The notes under the pieces: model-generated | Told to the model about the DNA's origin: nothing | Seen by the model: only the letters and a program-made list of their open reading frames with translations | The model's database searches: none | Source of the DNA: Leptolyngbya subtilissima AS-A7 | Lineage (GTDB): Bacteria; Cyanobacteriota; Cyanobacteriia; Phormidesmidales; Phormidesmidaceae | Direction: 5' to 3' | NCBI RefSeq assembly: GCF_039962255.1 | Contig: NZ_JAMPKY010000013.1 | Coordinates: 1-64,000 of the forward strand | DNA: 64,000 nucleotides | Translations under genes and position numbers: made by a program | Shown here: positions 9,577-17,522 of the stretch, piece after piece | Numbering within the stretch: position 1 is the stretch's first letter | Layout: each line of letters opens with the position of its first letter

Positions 9577-10326
9577 TCACTTCTTCTTCTTGCCCTTTTC
9601 TTTCTTAGGCGCGGCTTCGGCCTTAGGCTCGGCTGCCGGTTCGGCTTCGGCTACGGGTTCTTCTTTCTTGTTGAGACCAGCCTGAGCCGCGACTTCCTCG
9701 GCAAAGTTGGTCTCTTCTTTCTCAATGCCCTCACCCAGCACAAACCGAGAAAAGCGCCGCACCTGGATATTTTCACCCAGTTTAGAAACTACCTGCTTAA
9801 TCAGCTCTTCTACAGAGATGTTCTGATCTTTGATAAAGGGCTGATCGACCAGGGAAAGCTCCTTGAGACGCTTTTGAATGCGGCCTTCAACGATCTTTTC
9901 CTGCATGGCGGCGGGCTTGTTGGCGATGTCGTCGCGGCCCATCTCAATAGACTTTTCTTTGGCGGCAACCTCGGCAGGAATATCACTGACGCGCACGTAC
10001 TCCACGTTGGGGCAGGCCGCAATCTGCATAGCAATGTCGCGCACCAGAGTCTTGAACTCATCGCGGCGGGCCACAAAGTCAGTTTCGCAGTTGACTTCTA
10101 CCAGCACACCTACCCGGCCGCCAGTGTGGATGTAGCTCTCTACTAAACCCTCAGCGGCTACCCGGCCTTCTTTCTTAGTGGCCGAAGCAATACCCTTCTG
10201 GCGCAGCCACTCGATCGACTTTTCGATGTCGCCATCGTTTTCTTTCAGGGCTTTTTTGCAATCCATCATGCCCGCGCCGGTCTTGTCGCGCAGGTCTTTA
10301 ACGAGCTTTGCAGAAATTTCTGCCAT
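9577..10326 (-). CDS. tsf: Translation elongation factor Ts
   Basis: EF-Ts exchanges GDP for GTP on EF-Tu. The 249-aa product starts [20 protein letters not shown] and has the conserved [12 protein letters not shown] motif, then [10 protein letters not shown]. It is the short cyanobacterial/plastid form with one core repeat. The C-terminus carries about 30 extra residues of Ala, Glu, Pro and Lys ending in KKEKGKKKK, which is low complexity. It follows rpsB in the usual order. The 191-base gap holds two hairpins that could attenuate read-through from rpsB. Confidence 0.96.
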   Translation of the reverse strand: MAEISAKLVKDLRDKTGAGMMDCKKALKENDGDIEKSIEWLRQKGIASATKKEGRVAAEGLVESYIHTGGRVGVLVEVNCETDFVARRDEFKTLVRDIAMQIAACPNVEYVRVSDIPAEVAAKEKSIEMGRDDIANKPAAMQEKIVEGRIQKRLKELSLVDQPFIKDQNISVEELIKQVVSKLGENIQVRRFSRFVLGEGIEKEETNFAEEVAAQAGLNKKEEPVAEAEPAAEPKAEAAPKKEKGKKKK

Positions 10327-10377
10327 GGTGATTTACCGTCCTAACGCGCTATCGTCAAACTCAATACAAACTCAGGG

Positions 10378-10411
10378 AAAAGGCCCTAGTTCAGCTTAAA
10401 CCCCTAGGGCC
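10378..10411 (-). terminator. Hairpin plus T run between rpsB and tsf (possible attenuator)
   Basis: Read on the minus strand, an 8-bp perfect stem GGCCCTAG/CTAGGGCC (10411-10404 with 10389-10382, 14-nt loop) is followed directly by TTTT. It lies about 50 bases before the tsf start codon, so it would act on transcripts coming from rpsB. Confidence 0.55.
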
Positions 10412-10430
10412 ACCTTCACTAAGGCAACTA

Positions 10431-10464
10431 TTGGGCAAAGGCAGAATATTCTGCCTTTGCCCAA
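10431..10464. repeat. Perfect 34-bp palindrome in the rpsB-tsf gap
   Basis: Two 17-bp arms (10431-10447 and 10448-10464) are exact reverse complements with no spacer. As RNA this makes a long hairpin between the rpsB stop and the tsf leader. It could be an RNA processing or 3'-end stabilising element. No T run follows on the minus strand. Confidence 0.8.
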
Positions 10465-10517
10465 CACACCTAGACTCCTAAATTCCTCTCCAGTAGGAGA
10501 ACAAAGCGAATTAAGGT

Positions 10518-11297
10518 CTAGTCGTCGCTATCGGCGGCGGGGGCGTCGTAGCCGTACTCGTCGTCTTCACCACCGTCATAGTCTTCGTAGTCGTCATCGT
10601 TGCCGCGAGCCTTGGCACCATTGGAGCCTTCGTAGATGGCGTCGGCCAGCTTGCCCAAAATCAGCTTGATGGAGCGAATAGCGTCATCGTTGCCGGGAAT
10701 GGGCACATCTACTAGATCGGGATCGCAGTTAGTATCTAGCAGCGAAATGATGGGAATGCCCAACTTGTGGCATTCCGACACCGCGTTGTATTCGCGCTTG
10801 ATGTCAACGATGATGGCGACATCGGGTACCTTGCGCATAGTTTTGATGCCACCCAGGTACTTTTGCAGCTTCTCTAGCTCGCGGCGCAGTACGGCGGCTT
10901 CTTTTTTGGGGCGCAGGTCAATGGCACCCAGTTCTTCCATACGCTCAAGCTCTTTGAGGCGGTTAGCGCGAGACTTGATGGTTTCCCAGTTGGTCAGCAT
11001 GCCGCCCAGCCAGCGCTGGTTGACGTAGTGAGAGCCGCAGCGGGCAGATTCTTGGGCCACAATGCCAGCCGCCTGGCGCTTGGTGCCAATGAACAGGAAC
11101 TTTTGCCCCTGCTCAGCCGCAGTGCGGACAAATCTGTAGGCTTCTTCCATCAGCTGGGCGGTCTGCACCAGGTCAATGATGTGAACGCCGTTGCGGGAGG
11201 TGAAGATGTACTGATCCATCTTGGGATTCCAGCGGCGAGTTTGGTGGCCGAAGTGAACCCCAGATTCTAGTAGCTCAGGGAGAGTAATAACGGGCAT
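10518..11297 (-). CDS. rpsB: 30S ribosomal protein S2
   Basis: S2 binds late to the 30S subunit and recruits S1. The 259-aa product begins [20 protein letters not shown] and contains GIHIIDLxxT-like and FIGTKRQA motifs, GGMLTNW, and [16 protein letters not shown], all diagnostic of S2. After the normal S2 end (about residue 230) there is an unusual acidic tail of about 27 residues rich in Asp, Glu and Tyr. The start has a good AAAGGAG site 11 bases upstream. The leader contains nested inverted repeats. The gene is first of the rpsB-tsf pair. Confidence 0.97.
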   Translation of the reverse strand: MPVITLPELLESGVHFGHQTRRWNPKMDQYIFTSRNGVHIIDLVQTAQLMEEAYRFVRTAAEQGQKFLFIGTKRQAAGIVAQESARCGSHYVNQRWLGGMLTNWETIKSRANRLKELERMEELGAIDLRPKKEAAVLRRELEKLQKYLGGIKTMRKVPDVAIIVDIKREYNAVSECHKLGIPIISLLDTNCDPDLVDVPIPGNDDAIRSIKLILGKLADAIYEGSNGAKARGNDDDYEDYDGGEDDEYGYDAPAADSDD

Positions 11298-11307
11298 TTG
11301 ATTTTGA

Positions 11308-11371
11308 CTCCTTTCGGGTTAATCCTCCATTCGAACGTGCTTTCCATAGGAAAGACCCGAAAATTCGAATG
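11308..11371 (-). promoter_or_regulatory. Structured 5' leader of rpsB (possible autoregulatory element)
   Basis: The leader has an outer inverted repeat CATTCGAA/TTCGAATG (11371-11364 with 11335-11328) enclosing an inner stem CTTTCC-TAT-GGAAAG (11354-11340). A TTTCGGG segment inside it (minus strand, 11362-11356) is complementary to CCCGAAA (11317-11311), which overlaps the ribosome-binding AAAGGAG. The two pairings exclude each other, which is the arrangement expected of a translational switch. In E. coli S2 represses its own operon through the leader; a similar role here is inference. Confidence 0.45.
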
Positions 11372-11420
11372 TGTGGTTTTTTGACAACTTTTCTAGGTTA
11401 TCACAAAAGAGTGAGTACAA

Positions 11421-11474
11421 GGTTTAGGGGGTGTAGGGGAGTAGCCGTGCCTTAGACCCTACACCCCCTAAACC
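11421..11474 (-). terminator. Long inverted repeat after icd
   Basis: Perfect 18-bp arms (11421-11438 and 11457-11474) with an 18-nt loop begin seven bases beyond the icd stop codon. The sequence is G/C-rich, GGTTTAGGGGGTGTAGGG type. There is no strong T run, so termination or mRNA 3'-end protection is inferred from position and stem length. Confidence 0.6.
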
Positions 11475-11480
11475 TCTCAG

Positions 11481-12908
11481 CTAGTCGTCAAAGTGTTTGA
11501 CGATCGCCTCGGCAAACTCCGAGCACTTCAGCGGTGGATTGACCGGGGGCTCCATTAGGCGGGCCAGGTCGTAGGTAACTTCGCGGGAGGCGATCGCCCC
11601 CCCAATCCCTTTCTTGATTAAATCGGCCGCCTCTTGCCAGCCCATGTACTCCAGCATCATCACCCCAGAGAGAATGACGGAGCCGGGGTTGATCCGGTCC
11701 AGCCCAGCGTGCTTGGGGGCGGTGCCGTGGGTGGCTTCAAAGATGGCGCAGGTGTCGCCGATGTTGGCCCCTGGCCCCATACCCAACCCACCGACGATCG
11801 CCGCTGCCGCATCCGAGAGATAGTCGCCATTCAGGTTCATGGTGGCGAGAATCGAGTACTCATCGGGCCGGGTTTGAATCTGCTGAAAGATGCTGTCGGC
11901 GATGCGATCGTTCACCATGATTTTGTCTTTCCACTGGCCGTTGCCGTGGGTCTCCCAAATGGCGGCGAGAATGCCCTCGACTTCAGCATGGATAGCGGCC
12001 TTTTTTTCGGGGGTCAGGGCGTCGTATCCTGGCTCAATCTGGCGAGCGTTCTCTTCGGTAGAGAGGTCAGGATTGGCTTCTTTATTGCCCAGAATCCAGG
12101 ACTCGCGTTCAGTGACGCAGTCAGCGCGAAATTCTGAGGTAGCCAACTCATAGCCCCAGTCACGGAAGGCCCCTTCGGTATATTTCATAATGTTGCCCTT
12201 GTGCACCAGGGTGACCTGCTGCTTGTCTTTGGGCAGACGCAGGGCGTGCTTCATAGCGCGGCGCACCAAGCGCTGGCTGCCGGTTTTGCTGATCGGCTTG
12301 ATGCCAATGCCCGAGTCGAGGGGAATCTGCTTTTTGCCGTGCTCTGGGGTAGCCGGGATCAATTCAGTATTGAGGTATTTGATCAGCTGGTCGCCGATGG
12401 GGTCGCCCTGCTTCCACTCGATGCCCAGGTAAATATCTTCGGTGTTCTCTCTATAGATAATGACGTCGAGCTTTTCGGGGCTGCGGTGGGGAGAAGGAGT
12501 GCCAGCGTAGTACTTGCAGGGGCGCACGCAGGCGTAGAGGTCATTAATCTGCCGCAGGGCCACGTTGAGCGAGCGAATGCCGCCGCCGACTGGGGTGGTG
12601 AGAGGACCCTTGATTGCTACGCCGAACTCTTCAATGGCTTTGAGGGTGTCGTCGGGCAGGTATTGGTAGGTGCCGTACTGCTCACAGGCTTCGTCGCCAG
12701 CGTAGACCCGAAACCAGACAATCTCGCGCTTGCCGCCGTAGGCTGCGGCCACCGCCGCGTCAAACACCCGCTGGGCAGCGGGCCAAATGTCTACTCCCGT
12801 TCCATCACCACGGATGTAGGGAATGATAGGCGTATCTGGCACGACGGGTTCGCCATCTTTAAAGGTGATGCGATCGCCTACTGTCGGGGGAGTGATCCGT
12901 TCGTACAT
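11481..12908 (-). CDS. icd: NADP-dependent isocitrate dehydrogenase
   Basis: The enzyme oxidises isocitrate to 2-oxoglutarate, the carbon skeleton for ammonium assimilation in cyanobacteria. The 475-aa product has the phospho-acceptor/substrate loop [13 protein letters not shown], the [11 protein letters not shown] motif, and [16 protein letters not shown] near the C-terminus. The start at 12908 ([10 protein letters not shown]) matches cyanobacterial enzymes; an ATG at 12941 would add 11 residues with no family support. Cyanobacterial icd genes are often under NtcA control, but I see no GTA-N8-TAC site in the 240 bases upstream. Confidence 0.95.
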   Translation of the reverse strand: MYERITPPTVGDRITFKDGEPVVPDTPIIPYIRGDGTGVDIWPAAQRVFDAAVAAAYGGKREIVWFRVYAGDEACEQYGTYQYLPDDTLKAIEEFGVAIKGPLTTPVGGGIRSLNVALRQINDLYACVRPCKYYAGTPSPHRSPEKLDVIIYRENTEDIYLGIEWKQGDPIGDQLIKYLNTELIPATPEHGKKQIPLDSGIGIKPISKTGSQRLVRRAMKHALRLPKDKQQVTLVHKGNIMKYTEGAFRDWGYELATSEFRADCVTERESWILGNKEANPDLSTEENARQIEPGYDALTPEKKAAIHAEVEGILAAIWETHGNGQWKDKIMVNDRIADSIFQQIQTRPDEYSILATMNLNGDYLSDAAAAIVGGLGMGPGANIGDTCAIFEATHGTAPKHAGLDRINPGSVILSGVMMLEYMGWQEAADLIKKGIGGAIASREVTYDLARLMEPPVNPPLKCSEFAEAIVKHFDD

Positions 12909-13154
12909 CGCAAATTGCCCGCAAACGACAAAACATCCCATAGTCTAATGCGCTTTAACCCACATTTTTGCTCGTTTAGCCACGATTTAAATCTGGGTGT
13001 GAACGTCTGGAGAGCCGCCAGCCCCTAAGTCTCTCTAGACATCGAGATAGCGATTGTTTGCTGCAGCCGTTGTGGTCAGTGGTGGCGGTGACGCTATAGA
13101 TTGCTAGCCTTTGCCCTCAGCCCTAGTCTGCTTTGCCGTTGAGACTTTAAATGT

Positions 13155-13796
13155 ATGAATACGGTTTTAATTGTTGACGACGATCCTATATTGCAAACGG
13201 CATTGACCCGGCACTTACAGGCTCAGGGGTTTGAGGTGATGAGCGCGACCTCAGGCCAAGAGGCACTAGATTTGTTGTGCAACCAACCTGCGGACGTGGT
13301 GGTGTCGGACGTGGTGATGCCGGGCATGAACGGGTTCGAGTTTTGCCATCACCTGCGCTCTAGCCCCGCCGGAGAAATGGTGCCGTTTATCTTTCTCTCT
13401 GGCCTGGGAGAGTTGACTAACCGGGTGCAGGGTCACATGCTCGGGGCTGATGACTATTTAGTTAAGCCCTTCTCGGCGCAGGAGCTGATTGCCAAAGTGA
13501 AGGGAGCGATCGCGCGATCGCAGCGTCTCCACAGCACTCTAAAGCGCATGCTTGAACAGTCTGCCCTCCAGCCCAGCCCCCTACCCCTCACCCCGGCCGA
13601 AGAGCGGGTGTTTTGGGAGGTGGTTCAAGGCTTTACCAACAAACAGATCGGCGAGCACCTCTTTCTCAGCCCCCGCACGGTGCAAACCCATCTCAGCAAT
13701 ATGCTGGCCAAGCTCAATCTTGAGAACCGCGCGCAGATCGTGCGCTTTGCCTTTGAGCACGGGTATCGGATGCCGGAGGAGTTGGAAAAGGGGTGA
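13155..13796 (+). CDS. NarL/FixJ-type response regulator
   Basis: A 213-aa two-component response regulator. The receiver domain (about 1-120) has the acidic pocket DDD at 8-10, the phospho-acceptor D52 (VVVSDVVMPGMNG) and the conserved Lys in LVKPF. The C-terminal LuxR-type helix-turn-helix (about 143-208) reads LTPAEERVFWEVVQGFTNKQ and SPRTVQTHLSNMLAKL. It resembles the Rre1/Ycf29 group of cyanobacteria and red-algal plastids, though this placement is tentative. No histidine kinase gene is nearby, so it is an orphan. It is followed by a mirrored minisatellite block. Confidence 0.88.
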   Translation: MNTVLIVDDDPILQTALTRHLQAQGFEVMSATSGQEALDLLCNQPADVVVSDVVMPGMNGFEFCHHLRSSPAGEMVPFIFLSGLGELTNRVQGHMLGADDYLVKPFSAQELIAKVKGAIARSQRLHSTLKRMLEQSALQPSPLPLTPAEERVFWEVVQGFTNKQIGEHLFLSPRTVQTHLSNMLAKLNLENRAQIVRFAFEHGYRMPEELEKG

Positions 13797-13978
13797 GGGA
13801 GTGGATGGGTAGGAGGGTGGATGAGTGATGGGTACATGAGTGGATGAGACCCGACTGCAAATCCTGAACTACACCCAGCGTTTCCAACCCTTTGGGAAGC
13901 CACCAGGCAAAAAACATTTGCTCCTCACCCTCTACCCATCCACCCTCCTACCCATCCACCCATCCACTCCCCCACTTC
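13797..13978. repeat. Mirrored TGGATGGG / CCCATCCA minisatellite block
   Basis: The plus strand carries a G-rich run of GTGGATGGG-like units (about 13795-13850) and, after a 70-base unrelated centre, a C-rich run of CCCATCCACCC-like units (about 13920-13975). The arms are partly complementary, so the transcript could fold into a long imperfect hairpin. The same family recurs in at least seven other gaps of this window. It sits between the response regulator and gun4. Confidence 0.75.
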
Positions 13979-14032
13979 ACCTGGCTACCCAACACGCCCT
14001 ATGATTGGAATGGGCTCTCTTGTGCGGTATCT

Positions 14033-14737
14033 ATGGTTTCGGACAGCGACACATTAGTGAATTTGCGCGCTCAGCTGCAGGGTGATTCGCTGAAGAAGCA
14101 GCTCTCGGCGGTGCATGAGCTGCTGGCCCTGGGGCAGGAGGGAGTTGAGGCGTTGACTGCAACTTTGGTGGGGCGCAAAGACGAGCCGCCAACGATTTTA
14201 GACGGCAAGATCTTTCAAGTGCTCTACGCTACGGAGCAGGAGAATCTGCGTCATTCTCTGGCGCAGCATTGGCCACAGGGGCGAATGCCGACGCCGTCGG
14301 AGCAGGGAGTTGACTACGGGCCGCTGCAAGCGCTGTTGATTCAGCAGGACTTTGAAGAGGCGGACCGGATGACACTGGCGAAGCTGTGCGAGCTGGCAGG
14401 GCCAACGGCGGTGAAGCGCAAGTGGGTCTATTTCACCGAGGTGGAGCAGTTTCCGGTGGAGGATTTGCGTACCATTGACCGGCTGTGGCTGATTTACTCT
14501 GAGGGTAAGTTTGGCTTCTCGGTGCAGCGCCGTCTCTGGCTCAGCCTCGGCCAAAATTGGGATAAGTTTTGGCCCCGCATTGCCTGGAAGGACGACAATA
14601 TCTGGACGCGCTACCCCGGCGGCTTTATTTGGGATTTGAGCGCTCCGGATGGCCATTTGCCCCTGTCGAACCAGCTGCGCGGTGTTCGCATGATGGCGGC
14701 TCTACTAGCGCACCCGGCTTGGAGTGAGGAGGGGTAA
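14033..14737 (+). CDS. gun4: Gun4, regulator of Mg-chelatase
   Basis: Gun4 binds protoporphyrin IX and Mg-protoporphyrin and activates Mg-chelatase (ChlH subunit), directing tetrapyrroles to chlorophyll. The 234-aa product has a helical N-terminal domain (about 1-85) and the GUN4 core with [35 protein letters not shown], and [20 protein letters not shown], then [11 protein letters not shown]. Length matches Synechocystis Gun4. The start at 14033 is preferred; an in-frame ATG at 13892 would translate through the minisatellite and give Pro/Ser/His-rich filler. A DUF2256 mini-gene begins two bases after the stop. Confidence 0.93.
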   Translation: MVSDSDTLVNLRAQLQGDSLKKQLSAVHELLALGQEGVEALTATLVGRKDEPPTILDGKIFQVLYATEQENLRHSLAQHWPQGRMPTPSEQGVDYGPLQALLIQQDFEEADRMTLAKLCELAGPTAVKRKWVYFTEVEQFPVEDLRTIDRLWLIYSEGKFGFSVQRRLWLSLGQNWDKFWPRIAWKDDNIWTRYPGGFIWDLSAPDGHLPLSNQLRGVRMMAALLAHPAWSEEG

Positions 14738-14739
14738 CG

Positions 14740-14892
14740 GTGCCGAAGCAGCGTGCCAAATCCGATCTACCTACCAAGGTTTGCCCGGTATGCCAGCGCC
14801 CGTTTACCTGGCGCAAAAAGTGGGCCGACTGCTGGGATGAGGTGAAATATTGCAGCGATCGCTGCCGTCGTCATCGCCAGCAGAGCCTCTGA
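14740..14892 (+). CDS. DUF2256 zinc-ribbon-like mini-protein
   Basis: A 50-aa product starting at GTG. It contains [14 protein letters not shown] and [10 protein letters not shown], the two Cys pairs and the Trp-rich spacer characteristic of DUF2256. The cysteines suggest a structural zinc site. Function is unknown. The GTG lies two bases after the gun4 stop (TAACG GTG), so the two are almost certainly cotranscribed and perhaps translationally coupled. Confidence 0.85.
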   Translation: MPKQRAKSDLPTKVCPVCQRPFTWRKKWADCWDEVKYCSDRCRRHRQQSL

Positions 14893-15067
14893 CCCAAAAC
14901 AAGGACATTTCGCCAGCCTAGTACGCTGCCTGTTGCCTCGGTGAGATTCTGGATAAAAATCTCAACCCAACAAGCTGAGTGAATTGGCTGGCGGTGCGAT
15001 CGCCCTCGCTACAGTTATCTAATAATCAACCCCTTAAGATAGGAAAGCATTTTTAAGGACGGCTGCC

Positions 15068-16021
15068 ATGACCCAGGCATTACCCAAGGTAATCATTCAC
15101 GGAGGAGCGGGTAGCTCAGTGGGCCACAAGGAAAGGCTGCTGACCCTGCGGGAAGATTTACACAGTATTGTCAACGAGGTGTATAGCAAAGCTGAGTCGG
15201 GGGCCCGCGCCCGCGATTGTGTCGTGCTGGGCTGCCAGCTGATGGAAGATTCGCCCCACTTTAACGCGGGCTATGGCTCAGTGCTGCAATCTGACGGCCA
15301 GGTGCGCATGAGTGCGGGCCTGATGGACGGTGAGGCTCAGCGATTTAGCGGTGTTATCAACGTGTCGCGGGTGCGGCATCCGATCGACCTGGCGGCTTAC
15401 CTGCAACCCGCCGCCGATCGCATCGTTTCGGACTATGGCGCGGCTGAGCTGGCCCGCGAGATGGGCCTGGTGCCCTTTGACCCGGTGACTGACCTCCGCT
15501 TGAAAGAATGGATGAGGGAGCGGGCCAGCAACTTTCAAAGCGCTATGGCTGGGGTGGTGGCAGAGACCGTAGATGTGCCTGCTGACTCTGAAAGTCGGCG
15601 GGGTACGATTGGGGTGATTGTGCTGGATGGGTCGGGGCACCTAGCCGTGGGCACTTCTACCGGCGGTAAGGGGCTAGAGCGGCTGGGGCGGGTGAGCGAC
15701 TCGGCTACCCCAGCTGGAACCTACGCCAACGCGTTGGCGGCGGTGAGTTGTACGGGCATTGGCGAAGATATTCTCGACGAATGCCTGGCGGCCCGCATTG
15801 TCGTGCGGGTGACCGATGGTATGGACATAGCGACGGCGTTTGAAAAATCCTTTGCGGAAGCGACGCACCACGGGCGGGATTTTGGGGCGATCGCTTTGAG
15901 CCAGTGGGGCCAAATCGCCTGGGGTAAAACCAGCGAGGTGCTGATATCGGCCTACCATACGGGCGATGGCGTGGGCGATACCCTAGAGCTAGACTCAGGT
16001 ACCTTGACCGGAGTGGTGTAA
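15068..16021 (+). CDS. Isoaspartyl peptidase / L-asparaginase (Ntn hydrolase)
   Basis: A 317-aa type-2 asparaginase. Family members cleave isoaspartyl dipeptides and asparagine, after autocatalytic splitting into alpha and beta chains. The N-terminus IIHGGAGS is diagnostic. The predicted processing site is before T180 in RRGTIGVIVLD, which becomes the nucleophile. Downstream TSTGGKGLERLGRVSDSA and the CTGIGED segment match substrate-binding regions. In cyanobacteria such enzymes help recycle protein damage and cyanophycin-derived isoaspartyl peptides; no cyanophycin genes are adjacent. A 46-aa membrane protein gene starts five bases downstream. Confidence 0.92.
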   Translation: MTQALPKVIIHGGAGSSVGHKERLLTLREDLHSIVNEVYSKAESGARARDCVVLGCQLMEDSPHFNAGYGSVLQSDGQVRMSAGLMDGEAQRFSGVINVSRVRHPIDLAAYLQPAADRIVSDYGAAELAREMGLVPFDPVTDLRLKEWMRERASNFQSAMAGVVAETVDVPADSESRRGTIGVIVLDGSGHLAVGTSTGGKGLERLGRVSDSATPAGTYANALAAVSCTGIGEDILDECLAARIVVRVTDGMDIATAFEKSFAEATHHGRDFGAIALSQWGQIAWGKTSEVLISAYHTGDGVGDTLELDSGTLTGVV

Positions 16022-16026
16022 CCGCT

Positions 16027-16167
16027 ATGACCGACCCCAATGCTTCCAAGCGCAATCCCTCGGCAACCGAGAAGAACGTGCTTAAAATCGATGTGCCCAC
16101 CCTGATGGTGATTTTGACCGGGCTGATTTTGCTGCCCCTGCTGGCCACAGGATTTATTTCTCAGTAA
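16027..16167 (+). CDS. Small single-pass membrane protein
   Basis: A 46-aa open frame, unrecognised. Residues 1-22 are polar (MTDPNASKRNPSATEKNV), and residues about 24-43 form one hydrophobic helix (PTLMVILTGLILLPLLATGF). It starts five bases after the isoaspartyl peptidase stop, on the same strand, which supports a real cotranscribed gene. Many photosystem and NDH-1 subunits in cyanobacteria look like this, but no specific match is recognised. Confidence 0.6.
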   Translation: MTDPNASKRNPSATEKNVLKIDVPTLMVILTGLILLPLLATGFISQ

Positions 16168-16265
16168 GCAAAGAGTAGTGGATCATCCGTAGGAAGAGGA
16201 GTGAGGGCGCCCCTTCCTACAAAGCAGGTGAGGGCTACCCTCTGCCTTTGCTTTTGGAATTTTTA

Positions 16266-17417
16266 CTAGAGCAGCGATCGGTCGTACCCGAGAGCTAATT
16301 GTCCAGAAAGCTTACGCTGGGCCTCATCTCGCAAGGGGTGAAACCGTACACCTTGGGCATCGCGGAAGAGTTTTTCTAAGCCAAAGGGGCGGTTAAAAGA
16401 ACGACCTCCAGCGATCTCCATGGCCATATCGACAACTCCAAGCACCGATCGCGCTACCAAGGCTCGACCCGTCATAATTTGGTTGGTGGTATCAAAACCA
16501 GGCTGGCTAGAGATGCTGGTTGAAATCATATGTTGCAGAGCAATTTTAGCCGCAGCTAGCTCATTGTCTAAGCCGCCAACTTGATAGTAAATATGCTCGT
16601 CGTCGCGGTTTTTGCTAACTTGCTGAACGACTAAATCTCTAGCCGCTTCGGCCACTCCAACATAGACCGAATAAATAATGGGGAAGGCAACCATGGTGAT
16701 CAAATGGAATGCCGGGTGCCATTTGTCGGCCGGACGACGCAGGGCGATCGCCTGATCGGATACAAAAACATTAGCCAGCACAATGTCGTGGGAGCCGGTG
16801 CCGCGCATGCCCATGGCTTGCCAGGTAGGCACAATTGAAACACCAGGGGTCTGCATAGGCAGGGCAAAGTGCAGTACCGTTTTTCCTTCGGCAGGGTCGT
16901 CATAGACGGCGCTAGTCATGAGCAAATCGCCGGCTGGGGCACCGCTAGCAAAGGCTTTGCGCGCCGTAATTAGGAAACCACCTTCGGTGCGAGTCGCGGT
17001 GCCAGAGCCGGGTAGCCAATCGCCGCCGCCACTGCTAAGCAGAATAATTTTCTCTTGGGCAATGCGTTTGAGTAACCCATCTACCGGAGCGTTTTGGTGC
17101 TGCCATTTCCAAGCCGGTACCATGACCTGGTGGGTGTGCATCGAAAAGGCCAGGGCGGTCGAACTACAGTGGCGAGCTAAGGTTTTTAAAGTTTCACAAA
17201 CCTCTGTATAGCTAGCACCTCCCCCACCAAATTCTTGGGGAACACCCATGGCCGATAGCCCCGACTGTCGTAGTATTTCAAAATTTTCGGCGACAAAGGT
17301 ATCGTTGGCATCGGCGGCCTGTTCGCTGGGGGAAAACTGTTGACCTAGAGATTGGGCAAGGGCTAGCCAGTCGCGATTTTGCTGTTGATGGGTGGGTTGA
17401 TTAAGAAGTTCAAGCAT
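16266..17417 (-). CDS. Acyl-CoA dehydrogenase-like flavoprotein
   Basis: A 383-aa protein of the acyl-CoA dehydrogenase fold. The N-terminal helical domain (about 1-110), the middle beta domain with SSGGGDWLPGSGTATRTEGG and GMRGTGSHDIVL, and the C-terminal helical domain with EIAGGRSFNRPFGLEKLFRD are all visible. The usual catalytic YEGT-type segment near the C-terminus is absent, which suggests an enzyme closer to flavin-dependent monooxygenases such as DszC/SfnC than to beta-oxidation; this is inference. The start at 17417 has an AAGGAG site; a longer frame to 17645 reads through the regulator promoter. It is divergent from the HxlR gene across a 105-base gap with a palindrome. Confidence 0.8.
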   Translation of the reverse strand: MLELLNQPTHQQQNRDWLALAQSLGQQFSPSEQAADANDTFVAENFEILRQSGLSAMGVPQEFGGGGASYTEVCETLKTLARHCSSTALAFSMHTHQVMVPAWKWQHQNAPVDGLLKRIAQEKIILLSSGGGDWLPGSGTATRTEGGFLITARKAFASGAPAGDLLMTSAVYDDPAEGKTVLHFALPMQTPGVSIVPTWQAMGMRGTGSHDIVLANVFVSDQAIALRRPADKWHPAFHLITMVAFPIIYSVYVGVAEAARDLVVQQVSKNRDDEHIYYQVGGLDNELAAAKIALQHMISTSISSQPGFDTTNQIMTGRALVARSVLGVVDMAMEIAGGRSFNRPFGLEKLFRDAQGVRFHPLRDEAQRKLSGQLALGYDRSLL

Positions 17418-17488
17418 GGGGGCTCCTTGAAAACTGAAATCGTTGGATGGGTCTATTCTGTTGTTGAAGCCCCTGGGGTACAAGATCA

Positions 17489-17513
17489 CAATCTGTACTT
17501 CCGTTACAGATTG
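17489..17513. promoter_or_regulatory. Palindromic operator candidate between flavoprotein and HxlR genes
   Basis: Perfect 9-bp arms CAATCTGTA and TACAGATTG are separated by CTTCCGT. It lies ten bases before the HxlR start codon and about 70 bases before the divergent flavoprotein start. Position and symmetry fit a dimeric repressor site, most likely for the adjacent HxlR protein. Confidence 0.65.
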
Positions 17514-17522
17514 AAATAACCG

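Noticed and set aside
12201-13028. Long 275-codon frame antisense to icd
   Set aside because: It mirrors the well supported icd gene, has no family resemblance, and owes its length to GC-rich codon bias.
13892-14032. N-terminal extension of Gun4
   Set aside because: It is a translation of the C-rich minisatellite; the gun4 family start is at 14033.
17481-17520. NtcA-type GTA-N8-TAC site
   Set aside because: The GTA and TAC here belong to a 9-7-9 palindrome with wrong spacing for NtcA.
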